The notes under the pieces: generated by a model
The model's database searches: none
What the model saw: only the letters and a program-made list of their open reading frames with translations
Told to the model about the DNA's origin: nothing
Translations under genes and position numbers: made by a program
Shown: piece after piece, positions 17,701-25,545 of the stretch
Position numbering within the stretch: the first letter of the stretch is position 1
Layout of the letters: each line of letters starts with the position of its first letter
Assembly: GCA_945881865.1 (NCBI GenBank)
Contig: CAMCVK010000003.1
Span: 1-64,000, forward strand
DNA: 64,000 nucleotides
Reading direction: 5' to 3'
Origin: Fimbriimonas ginsengisoli Gsoil 348
GTDB lineage: Bacteria; Armatimonadota; Fimbriimonadia; Fimbriimonadales; Fimbriimonadaceae

Positions 17701-17954
17701 GCGAACCAGACTGAGGCCGGGACGCCGGGCTCAATGCAGAGCTGCTCTGCAAACGGGTTCGGCATGCAGCCTCCAAGTTAGCTGGAAACGTATGAGCGCG
17801 GTGGCTCAAGATCTCGAACCCGGCATCCTTCGCTAGACCCCGGTCAGAATCCTGGAGGGTCATCCCGACCACCACCGTATCGCAAGACTCGGTGGGATGC
17901 GGCAGATCTTCTGGGCCCACGGCATCCGTCCGATCACTTCCAAAATCTGGCCCG
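17701..17954 (-). other. intergenic region with a coding-like minus-strand frame
   Basis: No plus-strand gene lies between the BNR gene and pyk. On the minus strand a frame open across 17693-17968 and on into pyk has protein-like composition ('CDTVVVGMTLQDSDRGLAKD', 'AGFEILSHRAHTFPANLEAA') and stops at 17693-17695. It has no start of its own before entering the antisense of pyk and no family I recognise. It may be the 3' remnant of a gene broken when the insert formed, or a chance open frame. Confidence 0.35.
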
Positions 17955-18067
17955 CTGGGACCTCCATAATGATAGGCATGATCGGGCCGACCCGCACCAA
18001 GATCGTCTGCACTCTGGGCCCCGCAGTGGGAACGCGGGAGAAGATTCGGGCCCTGATGGCGGCCGGA
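17955..18067 (+). repeat. 113-bp direct repeat, copy B (5' end of intact pyk)
   Basis: Functional copy of the repeat at 13973-14085; see that entry. It comprises the leader CTGGGACCTCCATA and the first 33 codons of the intact pyruvate kinase gene. Confidence 0.93.
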
Positions 18068-19384
18068 ATGAACGTGGCGCGGCTGAACTGTTCTCACGGG
18101 GATTGGGAGCAGAAACGGCAATGGATTGAGTGGATCCGGGCGGAGGAAAAAGCCCTGTCCCCGGTTGGAATTCTCGCCGACCTTCAGGGCCCAAAGTTTA
18201 GGATTGGCTCCATCGGCGACGGAATCTTGCTTACGGCCGGGGAGTCCCGTTTCGTTGGACCCGAGGCGGAAATCCCGATTAACCAACCGGAAATCCTTGC
18301 CGCGATGGCTGCGGGCGACCGGCTCTTGCTTGGCGACGGCGAAATCGAGTTCGCCGTGGAAGCCAAAGTCGGGGCGCAATTCCAGATCCGCGTCATCACG
18401 GGCGGCTACTTGCGCAGCCATAAAGGGGTCACCCTCGTCGATAAGGTTTTTGCGGTGGACGCCTTCACCGCGAAGGACGCCGAAGACGCTCAGGAGGCCA
18501 TCGCCGCTGGAGTGGACTTCATTGCGCTCAGCTACGTCCGCGAGGCAATTGATCTTGACGAGATCTGCGCCCTTGCCCACCCGCACGGCATCGGCGTCTG
18601 CGCGAAGATCGAGACGGGAGAGGCAATTGCCCACCTGGACGCCATTCTGGCAAAAGCCGATCTGGTCATGGTTGCCCGCGGGGACATGGGGCTACAGGTG
18701 GACCTCGAAAGCGTCCCGCGTCACCAAAAGGACATCATCCACTTGGCACGCGCCGCCGGAAAGCCGGTGATCACGGCAACTCAGATGCTGGAAAGCATGA
18801 TCGTGAACCCGCGCCCAACGCGCGCCGAGGTGACCGATGTCTTCAATGCGATCCTGGATGGAACCGACGCCATCATGCTCTCCGGTGAAACCGCGACCGG
18901 TGTCTATCCGGTGGAGTGCGTTGCCACCATGCGCCGAATCGCGGCACAAGCCGAGTCTTTCGGGGTGGCGCATCCCGTGCCGGATTTCGATTTCAATCCC
19001 GAGAACGACCGAACCGACGCGATCGCCCTGGCGGCGTCCCGCATCGCGAACCTGCCGGATGTCACCGCCATCGTTTGCACTTCGACGAGCGGCCAAACTC
19101 CCCGTCTCGTCAGCAAGTTTCGACCGAACAAGCCGATCTACTGCGCGACCCATCGCAAGCAAACCCAACGCCAACTCTCGGTTGTCTGGGGAGTTTCGGC
19201 GGCAGAAATGGCTCATCCCACCACCACGCAAGAAACCGTGCAACTTGCGGTGGAAACATTTTTGGCCCATGGCCTCCTCAAAATGGACTGTACGGTTGTA
19301 GTGACGGCGGGAACCCCGCCCGGGGAGCCCGGCAACACGAACCTGATTGAGCTCGTGAAAGTGAGGAAAGTCGTTAATGCGTAA
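17969..19384 (+). CDS. pyk: pyruvate kinase
   Basis: A 471-residue enzyme converting phosphoenolpyruvate and ADP to pyruvate and ATP. Motifs in order: 'TRTKIVCTLGPA' and 'MNVARLNCSHGDW' at the N terminus, 'ILADLQGPKFRIG', the inserted beta-barrel B domain, 'DFIALSYVREA', 'VCAKIETGEAI' with the catalytic Lys, 'VMVARGDMGLQV', 'KPVITATQMLESM', 'PTRAEVTDVFNAILDGTDAIMLSGETATG' and the C-terminal allosteric domain. Length is normal. ATG 17969 is chosen; ATG 17978 is an alternative starting MIGPTRTK. The next small gene overlaps its end by 8 bases. Its 5' end is duplicated 3982 bp upstream. Confidence 0.95.
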   Translation: MIGMIGPTRTKIVCTLGPAVGTREKIRALMAAGMNVARLNCSHGDWEQKRQWIEWIRAEEKALSPVGILADLQGPKFRIGSIGDGILLTAGESRFVGPEAEIPINQPEILAAMAAGDRLLLGDGEIEFAVEAKVGAQFQIRVITGGYLRSHKGVTLVDKVFAVDAFTAKDAEDAQEAIAAGVDFIALSYVREAIDLDEICALAHPHGIGVCAKIETGEAIAHLDAILAKADLVMVARGDMGLQVDLESVPRHQKDIIHLARAAGKPVITATQMLESMIVNPRPTRAEVTDVFNAILDGTDAIMLSGETATGVYPVECVATMRRIAAQAESFGVAHPVPDFDFNPENDRTDAIALAASRIANLPDVTAIVCTSTSGQTPRLVSKFRPNKPIYCATHRKQTQRQLSVVWGVSAAEMAHPTTTQETVQLAVETFLAHGLLKMDCTVVVTAGTPPGEPGNTNLIELVKVRKVVNA

Positions 19385-19703
19385 GAAGAAGAACGGGCAG
19401 GTCCGGAAAGTGGTCGGACCGGTGATCACGGTGATGCTTGCATCTGCCCTTGTGGGCGTCTACTTCAGTCGAGACGCGATTGGCGGCATGTATCAGGAGA
19501 AGGAGGCACGCGCCGCCGAAGCGCCTCTGCTCGAGGACGCTTTCAAGAAGCAGATCGAGGCGCAACGAAAACTGGTGCGAACTTCCACCACGGTCGGCAA
19601 AGAGGAACTCGACCGGGAACAGAACCCAGCCCGCATCGGGGAGGAAGCCTTGCCCAATCCCTTCGAGCCGCTGCCTTCAGACGGTCAGCGCGTGGATCAA
19701 TAG
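19377..19703 (+). CDS. small membrane-anchored hypothetical protein
   Basis: 108 residues: a basic start (MRKKKNGQVRK), one hydrophobic helix (about 12-31) and a charged, probably helical tail rich in Glu and Lys, ending in a Pro-rich segment. I do not recognise a family. It overlaps the pyk end by 8 bases, which suggests co-translation, and its own 3' end overlaps the convergent mgsA gene by 27 bases. Regular codon use and the tight overlap support it as a real gene, but function is unknown. Confidence 0.6.
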   Translation: MRKKKNGQVRKVVGPVITVMLASALVGVYFSRDAIGGMYQEKEARAAEAPLLEDAFKKQIEAQRKLVRTSTTVGKEELDREQNPARIGEEALPNPFEPLPSDGQRVDQ

Positions 19704-20045
19704 CTCGGCCGTCGCGGGATTCGTCGCAATCGGCGTGTTCGTGATGTTGCAGATCCGCTGGAGAGTTTGAATGTCCGGGTCGTGAGGGTGCACGTCCATT
19801 GGCTCGACAAAAAAGATCACCGCCCGCACTTGGCCGGCCAAAACCTCGGCCGCAATCTGGACGTCGCCACCGAGCGGACCGCTGAGGACTCCTCGAACCG
19901 GCAAGCCGACGTGCTCGGATAGGATTCGGGCCGTCGTTCCCGTACCGATGAGGTTCCAGGCCTTTAGCGCATCCCGGTGCGTGTGGGCAAAAACCTGTAT
20001 CTCGTCCTTTTTCCCGTCGTGCGCGATGAGTGCGATGGTGCCCAT
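19677..20045 (-). CDS. mgsA: methylglyoxal synthase
   Basis: About 122 residues, converting dihydroxyacetone phosphate to methylglyoxal and phosphate, an overflow route at the triose level. Diagnostic blocks are 'IALIAHDGKKDE', 'IGTGTTARIL', 'VLSGPLGGDVQIAAEV', 'VIFFVEPMDVHPHDPDI' and 'ICNITNTPIATNPATAELLI'; the catalytic Asp of 'GPLGGD' is present. The ATG at 20045 fits the family, whose members begin just before 'IALIAHD'; a start at 20078 would overlap pxpC. It lies last in the pxpBAC operon, 19 bp after pxpC, and close to pyruvate kinase on the other strand. Confidence 0.92.
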   Translation of the reverse strand: MGTIALIAHDGKKDEIQVFAHTHRDALKAWNLIGTGTTARILSEHVGLPVRGVLSGPLGGDVQIAAEVLAGQVRAVIFFVEPMDVHPHDPDIQTLQRICNITNTPIATNPATAELLIHALTV

Positions 20046-20064
20046 GCCCGAGTATGACAATGTT

Positions 20065-20838
20065 TCACTGAAGTTCAAGGGTGACCCTCAGCTCCTTGAG
20101 AAAGCGGTCGAGAAGGTCTTGCCGTGCTTGCCAAAGTTGGATCGCTGTTTTGCGTGTGACCCACTCGACGGAGACTTGGTCTCCGGGGAGCAGCTGGGCC
20201 ACGCGGTCGAGGTCGGCCCGAATGATCCAGCCCGGCGACGGATAGCCGCCAATCGTGGGGCCGTCCGGCCCGAGAATGATCGCGCCGCCGTCGGGTGTTT
20301 GCTGAATTTGACCGAAGAAGGTCGGTTGGCTCGGGCGGCCGTCTGCCGGGGCCGGGTTGCCGTGCGCGGAGAGCCGAACTCCCCGGCGGTCGCTCTGGGG
20401 CAGTACGCAGCGTTGGTGCATTTCCATCGGCCCCGAGAACGCGACTGCCCGGAGCGGCCCTTCACCGGGGACCGGCAGGGCTAACCGCATGTCTCGGTTG
20501 GCAGCTCCTCCGCAAAAGGAAACATAAGCCCGCGCCCCAACCGCCGCTATCCCCCAGCCGACGGCGAGCGAAACCCGGTCGCCCGCGCGAACCGGGAAGA
20601 ACCGGGAGCCCTGGGTTGCTTCCCCGCTCTCAGGTCGAAGAATCGCAACTTTGCCGTCGGCTTCGGCGATAAACGTGGTTTGACCCGGAGCGACTTCCCA
20701 AACGCCGTCATTCAGCACCCGCGCGATTTCAAACAAGAACCCATCGAATGGCCCGCCGTTTGGCACGCCAAAGTGTCGGCGTCCCGGCTGCGACGGACGC
20801 ACCTGCCGCGCGTTCCCCGTGAGTAGCCTTAGGCCCAC
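20065..20838 (-). CDS. pxpC: 5-oxoprolinase subunit C (biotin-dependent carboxylase-like, KipA family)
   Basis: 257 residues of the KipA/urea amidolyase-related family, one of three subunits of the ATP-dependent prokaryotic 5-oxoprolinase that opens pyroglutamate to glutamate. Recognisable blocks are 'GRRHFGVPNGGPFDGFLFEIA', 'RAYVSFCGG', 'VLPQSDRRGVRLS', 'GAIILGPDGPTIGGYPSPGWIIRADLDRVAQLLPGDQV'. It is shorter than typical members (about 290-340 residues), lacking part of the N-terminal and middle regions, but motifs are intact. It overlaps pxpA by about 10 bases. Confidence 0.88.
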   Translation of the reverse strand: MGLRLLTGNARQVRPSQPGRRHFGVPNGGPFDGFLFEIARVLNDGVWEVAPGQTTFIAEADGKVAILRPESGEATQGSRFFPVRAGDRVSLAVGWGIAAVGARAYVSFCGGAANRDMRLALPVPGEGPLRAVAFSGPMEMHQRCVLPQSDRRGVRLSAHGNPAPADGRPSQPTFFGQIQQTPDGGAIILGPDGPTIGGYPSPGWIIRADLDRVAQLLPGDQVSVEWVTRKTAIQLWQARQDLLDRFLKELRVTLELQ

Positions 20839-21587
20839 GGGGCGATCCCGTACCCGGCATCGTGCAGTGCACGCGCGGTAAGTTCGGCAAGCTCCAAGGA
20901 ATCGGCGCGGTCGCCGTGCAGGCAGATACTATCCACCTGAGGCGCCAAACGCACGACCTGGGTTGCAATCTCCGCCGGATCTTCCAGCAAAGCGGTCGGG
21001 TCGGAACGCGGCACGAGGGTGCCGTCGGCCGCATATCGGCGGTCGGCAAATCCTTCGCGTACGAACGGCTGGCTGGCCCGTTCGGCGATAACGGGATGAG
21101 CGGTGCCGGGCAACCCCAGCAACCGTAGGCGGTAAATCCGGAGCAGCATCGACAGCGAGTTCACACCCGGGAAACGGGAGAGGAAGAACGACGCCGGATC
21201 CTGGCCGGGCACATAGCCAAAACCGGGGCGGTTCCAATTCGGCGGCAGGATGATCGCGGTGTCGTTGTAGAAGGCGCCGTGAGGTTTCAGGTAGGCGACC
21301 TCGGAAAACCGCTGGACTGCCCGCACCTGGGCGAAAATGCTATCGAGATACGTGCGTGCCAGTTCGGGCGTGATCGGGCTTCGCCCCATCGAAGCGCGGT
21401 CGGGATATCCTGGGTGCAGGCCAACCTGCTTCCCGGCGGAAAGCCACTTCTCAAGCGTCGAAAACGTCAGGTCTTGGCTCCCGGCATGCGCGCCGCAGCA
21501 GACATTGCCTGAACTCGCGAACTGCAGCAAATCATCGTCGAACGGAAAGCCTTCCGCGATGTCAACGTTGAGGTCGATCGTCTTCAT
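20829..21587 (-). CDS. pxpA: 5-oxoprolinase subunit A (LamB/YcsF family)
   Basis: About 252 residues of the LamB/YcsF family, the polysaccharide-deacetylase-like subunit of 5-oxoprolinase. Motifs: 'IDLNVDIAEGFPFDDDLLQF', 'SGNVCCGAHAGSQDLTFSTL', 'VGLHPGYPDRASMGR', 'LKPHGAFYND', 'REGFADRRYAADGTLVPR' and 'ICLHGDRADS'. These contain the His and Asp residues conserved in the family. The ATG at 21587 overlaps the pxpB stop as TGATG; a GTG at 21590 is a possible alternative. Middle gene of pxpB-pxpA-pxpC. Confidence 0.92.
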   Translation of the reverse strand: MKTIDLNVDIAEGFPFDDDLLQFASSGNVCCGAHAGSQDLTFSTLEKWLSAGKQVGLHPGYPDRASMGRSPITPELARTYLDSIFAQVRAVQRFSEVAYLKPHGAFYNDTAIILPPNWNRPGFGYVPGQDPASFFLSRFPGVNSLSMLLRIYRLRLLGLPGTAHPVIAERASQPFVREGFADRRYAADGTLVPRSDPTALLEDPAEIATQVVRLAPQVDSICLHGDRADSLELAELTARALHDAGYGIAPWA

Positions 21588-22219
21588 CACAGCCGGACCC
21601 CTTCCAGTCGGGCGAACTCAGCGTCGTCGATCCGGTAGAACTGCACGCGATCTCCCGCGGCAATTGGGAAAAAGTCGTCGTCAACGTCTACCAGGGTCAG
21701 TGGAGTTCGGCCGATCAGGTTCCATCCGCCGGGCGATGCCGAGGGGTAAACAGCGGTTTGCCGCCCCGCGATGGCAACCGAGCCAACCGGCACCGCCGTG
21801 CGCGGACTCGACAACCGAGTGGTTTGCGCAATTTCGTCGGGCAGGTAGCCAAGGTAGGCGAAGCCAGGCTGGAACCCGACGGCGAAGCAATCGTAGGCCA
21901 GCGAAAGGTGGGCGGCAATCCAATCTTCTCTGCTGGACTCGCCGGCAAGCTGCGGCCAATCCAGGCCCAACTCATAGCAAACGGGGACCTGAATGAGCTT
22001 GTGCTCTCCGCTCACTTCGCCGTTCAAAATCGCGTCGGCGAGCACCTTTTGAATGGCATCTTCCGCGATCGGCCCGAAGACGGCAACCGTCTCGTACGAC
22101 GCAACGACGTCTTCAATATCGGAGCGGCCGAGTTGCCGAATCGCCGCCGCCAGACCCGACGGTCGACAATCCGCAGGCTCAATCAGCCAGCCCGTTTCGC
22201 CAAACGGCTTCACTTTCAC
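21587..22219 (-). CDS. pxpB: 5-oxoprolinase subunit B (KipI family)
   Basis: 210 residues of the KipI/allophanate hydrolase subunit 1 family. Signature blocks are 'YDCFAVGFQPGFAYLGYLP', 'RTAVPVGSVAIAGRQTAVYP' and 'SPGGWNLIGRTPL', all characteristic. It is first in the operon. The 38 bp between its start and that of the divergent dut gene must hold both promoters. KipI in Bacillus also inhibits a sporulation kinase, but the three-gene arrangement here points to oxoproline removal. Confidence 0.92.
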   Translation of the reverse strand: MKVKPFGETGWLIEPADCRPSGLAAAIRQLGRSDIEDVVASYETVAVFGPIAEDAIQKVLADAILNGEVSGEHKLIQVPVCYELGLDWPQLAGESSREDWIAAHLSLAYDCFAVGFQPGFAYLGYLPDEIAQTTRLSSPRTAVPVGSVAIAGRQTAVYPSASPGGWNLIGRTPLTLVDVDDDFFPIAAGDRVQFYRIDDAEFARLEGVRL

Positions 22220-22257
22220 CGGGCCCCCTGCTGCTTCTCGCTTATACTCTCGGAGAA

Positions 22258-22698
22258 ATGCCAGCCCACGAGGTTCACGTGCCGATTATGCTCTCCCGCG
22301 AAGCGGTCCCACCGGAGTACGCCACGCCCGGAGCGGCAGGCTTGGATCTGCGAACGCGCGAGTCCTTCGTTCTTGCCCCGATGCAACGCCGACAAGTGCA
22401 AACGGGGCTGCACGTTGCCATCCCAGATGGCTATGAGGCGCAAATTCGCCCTCGCTCTGGCCTGGCGAATCGCCACGGAATCTCGATGGTGAATACTCCT
22501 GGCACGATTGACTCCGATTATCGCGGAGAAATCGGCGTTTTACTGATCAATTTCGGGGAAACCGACGTCGAATTTCACGAAGGAGATCGGATCGGTCAGC
22601 TTGTGCTTTGCCCAGTCGCCCGGATTGCCTGGGACGTCGTGGCAGACCTGCCGGAAACGGAGCGCGGCACCGGCGGATTTGGTAGCACCGGACGTTGA
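22258..22698 (+). CDS. dut: dUTP diphosphatase (dUTPase)
   Basis: 146 residues, trimeric dUTPase that hydrolyses dUTP to dUMP. All five motifs are visible: 'PGAAGLDLRT', 'RPRSGLANR', 'NTPGTIDSDYRGEIGV' with the catalytic Asp, 'GDRIGQLVLCPV' and the C-terminal 'RGTGGFGSTGR'. Length is standard. A TATACT -10-like box lies at 22243-22248, and GGAG sits just before the ATG. Confidence 0.95.
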   Translation: MPAHEVHVPIMLSREAVPPEYATPGAAGLDLRTRESFVLAPMQRRQVQTGLHVAIPDGYEAQIRPRSGLANRHGISMVNTPGTIDSDYRGEIGVLLINFGETDVEFHEGDRIGQLVLCPVARIAWDVVADLPETERGTGGFGSTGR

Positions 22699-22726
22699 CC
22701 GTCAGACCTTCCGGACAGGAACAAGA

Positions 22727-23830
22727 GTGAGCATCATCGAGAATCATCAGGACGCGGTCGAGAAGGGGGAGATCTACCCACAAATCGCAAAAGCGAACCT
22801 CCTTCGCATGCGTGGCGACTACAAGGGCGCGATTGCCCAGTGCCTGTCGATCCTGAAGCGCTATCCAGACGATAGCGATGCGCACACACTCATCGCCGAC
22901 ATTTACGCGGAGCAAGGTGACCTCGGCCAGTCCGTGCAATGGTACGAACTCGCGCTTGATCTCAACCCAAAGTCGGAGAGCGATCGCGCCAAGCTGGAGG
23001 CCGTTCAGCAACGCATGAAGGAGCGCGATGCGGCCAGCGCGGTTCAGCAACTTGGGCTGCCGGCCGATCGGCCGTCGCCCTGGCTCTACGTGGGCATCAT
23101 GACCGTTCTGGCCCTGATTATCGGGATCGGCGCTTATATGCTGGGCCAGCGAACCGAGACGACGGGAAACACGCCGCAGACGCGCACCGTCGCGATTTCG
23201 GCTCCCCTTGAATCCGCGACGACGGCAGGACGGAGTGAGCCAGTGACGGAAACACCGGTGAACACGATTACCGTCGCCAGCGAAGAGGACCGAACGCTGC
23301 TGCAGGCCCTTGCCGGCCGACTGCCCGAAGGCACGGTTTTGCTTGGAGCGATTCAGGACCCGCGAACCCGCGAAATTACCTTGACCTACTCGCTCCGGCC
23401 AGAAGGCAGAGAGCGCGAGGCGGCGGCCGAGATTGCCCGGATGACGCTTGGCCAATTCGCAAACGTTTCGAGGGTGACGCTGCGCGGAGTTCGGAACGGC
23501 AAATTAGCCCACGTTGCGACCGTCGAACGGACCCGACTTTCGTCGACCGAGGTCGCTGGATGGGCGGAAGCAAACCCCGGGGTGGACGCCCTATCCAACG
23601 CAATTTTGGAAGGCGAGTGGCCGACCGCCGCCCCGAATCCGGACGCTCCGGTAAGTTCCGACGGCTCGACGGCACCTCCTGTTGAGCCGAGCGCGGGAGC
23701 GAACGCCATGCCCGGCAACCCAGGACCAACGAGCCCGGGACCAGGCAGCCCGGGGCCGGGATCAAATGAAATTCCGCCAAGCCCCGGCACAGAAACGTCC
23801 CCAAATCCTGGCACCGGAAACGGACCATAA
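22727..23830 (+). CDS. TPR-repeat protein with one membrane helix
   Basis: About 367 residues from a GTG start preceded by AGGA. Residues about 10-85 contain tetratricopeptide-like repeats ('LLRMRGDYKGAIAQCLSILKRYPDD', 'LIADIYAEQGDLGQSVQWYELALDLNP'). A membrane helix lies at about 124-144 ('WLYVGIMTVLALIIGIGAYML'). A second domain (about 185-300) has an alternating strand-helix make-up ('DPRTREITLTYSLRPEG', 'GQFANVSRVTLRGVRNGKLAHVATVERT'). The C-terminal 70 residues are Pro/Gly-rich. Function is unknown; a scaffold role at the membrane is plausible. It follows dut by 28 bp. Confidence 0.78.
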   Translation: MSIIENHQDAVEKGEIYPQIAKANLLRMRGDYKGAIAQCLSILKRYPDDSDAHTLIADIYAEQGDLGQSVQWYELALDLNPKSESDRAKLEAVQQRMKERDAASAVQQLGLPADRPSPWLYVGIMTVLALIIGIGAYMLGQRTETTGNTPQTRTVAISAPLESATTAGRSEPVTETPVNTITVASEEDRTLLQALAGRLPEGTVLLGAIQDPRTREITLTYSLRPEGREREAAAEIARMTLGQFANVSRVTLRGVRNGKLAHVATVERTRLSSTEVAGWAEANPGVDALSNAILEGEWPTAAPNPDAPVSSDGSTAPPVEPSAGANAMPGNPGPTSPGPGSPGPGSNEIPPSPGTETSPNPGTGNGP

Positions 23831-23840
23831 TCCAAGGACT

Positions 23841-24572
23841 ATGCGCGCTACCGTACAGCTCTACACCCTTCGCGACGCCCTCGAAGCCGACTGGAAAGGC
23901 ACTCTCGCCGCCGTCCGGGAGATCGGACTGGAATACGTGGAGCTCGCCGGCTTCTACGGCCAAACCGCCGCCGACTGGAAGTCCGCCCTGGATGAGCTTG
24001 GGCTGAAAGCCTCCGGCGCCCATATCGGCGTTGAGGCTCTTGAGAACGACTTCGACGCCACCGTCGCCGACGCGAAGACGCTCGGCATGAAGTTCATCAT
24101 CATCCCATGGGTCGATGCCTCGAAGGTTGGCGGCTGGGCGGCGTTCGGCGAGAAGCTGAACGTCATCGGTGCCAAGCTTGCCGCCGAGGGCCTTACGCTC
24201 GCCTATCACAACCACGACTTCGAGTATGCGAACGGTGACGGCCTGGCCGAGCTTTACGGCGCTGCCGGGCCGGAGAACCTGGTGGCCGAGATTGACGCGG
24301 CTTGGGTGAAGATTGGCGGTCACGACCCGATTGCCGTCATCGGCTCCCTTGCCGGTCGAGTGCCGCTGGTGCACGGAAAGGACTTCGACCTCTCGAAGAC
24401 CCCGCGATGGACTCCGGCCGGTGAAGGCACGATGGACCTGCCGGGAGTTTTCGCCGCCGCCGAGGCCGCTGGTACCGAATTCATCGCGATCGAGCTCGAC
24501 GAGTCGCCGGGCGCGCCGATTGACGCTGTTCGAGCCAGCTACGCCTACTTCAAGACACTCGGCGTCTCGTAG
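23841..24572 (+). CDS. sugar phosphate isomerase/epimerase family protein (xylose isomerase-like TIM barrel)
   Basis: 243 residues with an AP-endonuclease-2 / xylose isomerase-like TIM barrel. Visible elements are 'VQLYTLRDALE', 'IGLEYVELAGFYGQ', 'GAHIGVEAL', 'FIIIPWVD', 'LAYHNHDFEY' (metal-binding His/Asp region), 'VAEIDAAWVKIGGHDP', 'VPLVHGKDFD' and 'FIAIELDES'. These supply the Glu, His and Asp residues of the metal centre. Such proteins act as ketose epimerases or inosose-type dehydratases; the substrate cannot be read here. ATG 23841 matches the family start and follows the TPR gene by 10 bp. Confidence 0.85.
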   Translation: MRATVQLYTLRDALEADWKGTLAAVREIGLEYVELAGFYGQTAADWKSALDELGLKASGAHIGVEALENDFDATVADAKTLGMKFIIIPWVDASKVGGWAAFGEKLNVIGAKLAAEGLTLAYHNHDFEYANGDGLAELYGAAGPENLVAEIDAAWVKIGGHDPIAVIGSLAGRVPLVHGKDFDLSKTPRWTPAGEGTMDLPGVFAAAEAAGTEFIAIELDESPGAPIDAVRASYAYFKTLGVS

Positions 24573-24573
24573 C

Positions 24574-25452
24574 TCACGCCCGCGTTGGGACCGCGTCGGT
24601 TTGGCTGGAGACCTCGGATACAGAAACCGAGACCTCCAGCCGTTCGGTCCGATAGCCGGTGTAGATTCCCTTTGTCGGTGTGATCTCGCTGTAATCCAGA
24701 CCAACATGCGCCTTGACGTAGCGATCGTTGGCCAAGAGGTTATTGGTTGGGTCGAATCCCATCCACTTCCCGTTCGGCATGAGGCACTCTGCCCAGGCGT
24801 GCGTCGCTTGCTCGCCCCGCATCGAAGCGTCGTTGCCAACGTAGAGATATCCGCTCACGTAGCGCGCGGGAATGCCCGCCACCCTGGCGCAGGCGATGAA
24901 GAGATGCGCGAAGTCTTGGCACACCCCGCCCCGCTTTGCCAACACCTCGTCCAACCGGCTATTCACGTGCGTCGCATCTTGATCGTATTCAAACGACTCA
25001 TGGATGTGGCGGTTCATCCCGATGAGGAACTCGGCGACCGGAGCTTTTGGGTTTCGCAGGGTGTTGGAGCGGTAGCGAACTTCGGGTAGGAAGTCGACGT
25101 AGCGACTTTCACAGACATACTCGTAATATTGCGAGGCCAGGCTGGGTTCGGAGTAGAACTCCCAATCGGGCCAAACGAGGTTCAGCATCGCGAAAGGGTT
25201 AGCAAGGTGCGTTTCGACCAACGACGTCGCGAGTATCTGAAGGTGGTCGTGGGGTTCTCGAAGGCTGAAATGGTGCACGAACCCGCCTTGCTCCCGGTGT
25301 ACCGAAACTTTGGCGTACGGCGTTGTTTCCAGCCGGAAGTCCAGACAGGTCTGGGTTGCATCGGACATTGGCATAAGCCGAACCTCGTTATGGCTCGTAT
25401 GCGAGTTGCCGCGATAAACGTATTTCGTGCGATGGGCGAGGCGAAGTAACAA
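24574..25452 (-). CDS. transglutaminase-like cysteine protease-fold protein
   Basis: 292 residues: an N-terminal beta-rich Bact_transglu_N domain ('HRTKYVYRGNSHTSHNEVRLMPM') followed by the transglutaminase core. The triad is visible as Cys in 'GGVCQDFAHLFIACAR', His in 'QATHAWAECLM' and Asp in 'GFDPTNNLL'. This family commonly occurs with an alpha-E domain protein and a circularly permuted ATP-grasp ligase in a proposed peptide-synthesis system. Here the alpha-E gene is upstream on the same strand, but no ATP-grasp gene is in the window. It converges on the isomerase-like gene with one base between. Confidence 0.9.
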   Translation of the reverse strand: MLLRLAHRTKYVYRGNSHTSHNEVRLMPMSDATQTCLDFRLETTPYAKVSVHREQGGFVHHFSLREPHDHLQILATSLVETHLANPFAMLNLVWPDWEFYSEPSLASQYYEYVCESRYVDFLPEVRYRSNTLRNPKAPVAEFLIGMNRHIHESFEYDQDATHVNSRLDEVLAKRGGVCQDFAHLFIACARVAGIPARYVSGYLYVGNDASMRGEQATHAWAECLMPNGKWMGFDPTNNLLANDRYVKAHVGLDYSEITPTKGIYTGYRTERLEVSVSVSEVSSQTDAVPTRA

Positions 25453-25492
25453 GGTGATGTGGTTAACAGACGATGTCGTACGACCCGTTGAT

Positions 25493-25517
25493 GCAACGTC
25501 GCTCGTCGCGGCGTTGC
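25493..25517 (-). other. hairpin between the alpha-E and transglutaminase genes
   Basis: GCAACGTCGC (25493-25502) and GCGGCGTTGC (25508-25517) form a 10-bp stem with one G-T pair and a 5-base loop in the 93-bp gap between two co-directional genes. It lacks a T run, so it is more likely to affect mRNA stability or expression ratio than to terminate fully. Confidence 0.5.
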
Positions 25518-25545
25518 CCCAGCGGGGTTGGTGACTTCATCGTCA

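Noticed and set aside
17968-18634. Long minus-strand frame opposite pyk
   Set aside because: It is antisense to a clear pyruvate kinase gene. Only its tail outside pyk (17693-17968) was kept as a tentative remnant.
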